NCBI GenBank assembly: GCA_029933635.1
Contig: JAOZNS010000120.1
Coordinates: 1-7,783 of the forward strand
DNA length: 7,783 nt
Direction of reading: 5' to 3'
Origin: Candidatus Zixiibacteriota bacterium
GTDB lineage: Bacteria > Zixibacteria > MSB-5A5 > SM1-73
Position 1 is the stretch's first letter. Each line of letters starts with the position of its first letter. This document shows, in pieces, positions 7,177-7,783 of the stretch. The notes beneath the pieces were generated by a model that worked only from the letters and a program-made list of their open reading frames with translations, was not told the DNA's origin and did not search any database. The translations under genes and the position numbers were made by a program.

Positions 7177-7783
7177 ATGCCAGGTAAAAAGGACAGACAG
7201 AAGATGGAAGAAAAGAATAGTTCTCATCTTACCACCGGGTTGATTTACCATCCGGATTATCTTAAGCACAACTCCGGAGGAAGTCATCCTGAAAGTGCGG
7301 AGAGACTTTCGTTTTTGATCGCCCATCTGGAGAAAAGAGGACTTTTATCAAAGCTAAAAAACATCTTACCTTATCCTGCCCCTATAGAATGGCTGGAGAT
7401 GGTGCACGATCCTGGTTACATCAGAATGGTGGAAGCCATCTGTCAAAATGGTGGAGGGATGTTAGATCCTGATACTCACGTAGGGTGTGAATCTTACCGA
7501 ATTGCCCTTTTAGCTGCGGGGGGAGTTTTGGCCGCAGTGGATGCGGTGATGAACCAAAAGATCAAGAACGCCTTCTGCGCCATAAGACCCCCCGGTCATC
7601 ATGCTGAGAAAGATAAGGCCATGGGATTTTGTGTCTTTAACAATGTGGCGGTGGGAGCCAGATATGTTCAGAAAAAGTTTGGCTTAAAAAAGGTGTTGAT
7701 CGTAGATTGGGATGTGCATCACGGCAATGGAACTCAGAACATCTTTTGGGATGATCCCTCTGTATTTTACTTCAGCATTCATC
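7177..7783 (+). CDS. Histone deacetylase-family protein (3' end outside window)
   Basis: 202 codons are visible; the family is usually 300-370 residues, so about 55-65% is present. Residues 20-202 match the arginase-like deacetylase fold of the bacterial class II HDAC/AcuC/acetylpolyamine-amidohydrolase group: HPESAERL (37-44), VHDPGYI (76-82), RPPGHHA with the catalytic His pair 141-142, MGFCVFNN (149-156), and VDWDVHHGNGT, where Asp179 and His181 are the first two zinc ligands. The third ligand and the catalytic Tyr region lie beyond the window. These enzymes remove acetyl groups from lysine, polyamines or related amides; the visible part cannot separate these substrates. There is no signal peptide, so it is cytoplasmic. 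Residues 1-18 (MPGKKDRQKMEEKNSSHL) are a charged extension before the fold; a start at 7204 would shorten it by nine residues. It lies on the same strand as the M16 gene, 250 bases after it. Confidence 0.9.
   Translation, partial: MPGKKDRQKMEEKNSSHLTTGLIYHPDYLKHNSGGSHPESAERLSFLIAHLEKRGLLSKLKNILPYPAPIEWLEMVHDPGYIRMVEAICQNGGGMLDPDTHVGCESYRIALLAAGGVLAAVDAVMNQKIKNAFCAIRPPGHHAEKDKAMGFCVFNNVAVGARYVQKKFGLKKVLIVDWDVHHGNGTQNIFWDDPSVFYFSIH

Overview
The window looks like a chromosomal stretch from an uncultured or poorly characterised Gram-negative-type bacterium. Base composition is moderate, genes are simple and tightly packed, and three of the four proteins are probably exported. The families present (DUF3857/transglutaminase-like exported proteins, a fused two-half M16 peptidase, a histone-deacetylase-family enzyme) fit the Bacteroidetes/FCB side of the tree or a related candidate phylum. 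No marker gene fixes the taxon, so that placement is an inference of low confidence. I see no mobile element, CRISPR array, rRNA or tRNA.

Layout. On the minus strand (1-3896) lies a two-gene operon of tandem paralogues, each with an N-terminal export signal, a DUF3857-type beta domain, a transglutaminase-like core and a C-terminal beta domain. The promoter-proximal gene (3896 to 1914) keeps an intact Cys-His-Asp triad. The second (1917 to beyond base 1) starts in a 4-bp ATGA overlap with the first, and Ser replaces its catalytic Cys while His and Asp are kept at identical spacing. It therefore looks like an active enzyme and a pseudoenzyme partner made from one message. The second gene is open to the left edge and, judged against its paralogue, lacks only a few C-terminal codons.

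A 327-bp divergent intergenic region (3897-4223) separates this operon from a plus-strand 900-residue M16 zinc peptidase (4224-6926). It holds a plausible extended -10 promoter for the minus operon, a TTGACA-type promoter for the peptidase, a 21-bp dyad with perfect 10-bp arms, and a 14-base stretch resembling the core of the FMN riboswitch but without the rest of that RNA.

After the peptidase come 250 noncoding bases with a GC-rich interrupted hairpin (7019-7047). The window then ends inside a histone-deacetylase-family gene (7177 to beyond 7783), whose visible HH pair and first two zinc ligands are intact.

Working together: the transglutaminase-like pair and the M16 peptidase are all predicted to act outside the cytoplasm on proteins or peptides and share a divergent control region, so co-regulation is plausible but unproven. 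The deacetylase-family gene is cytoplasmic, has its own ribosome binding site, and shows no evident functional link to the others. The most notable point is the active/dead transglutaminase-like pair in an overlapping operon.
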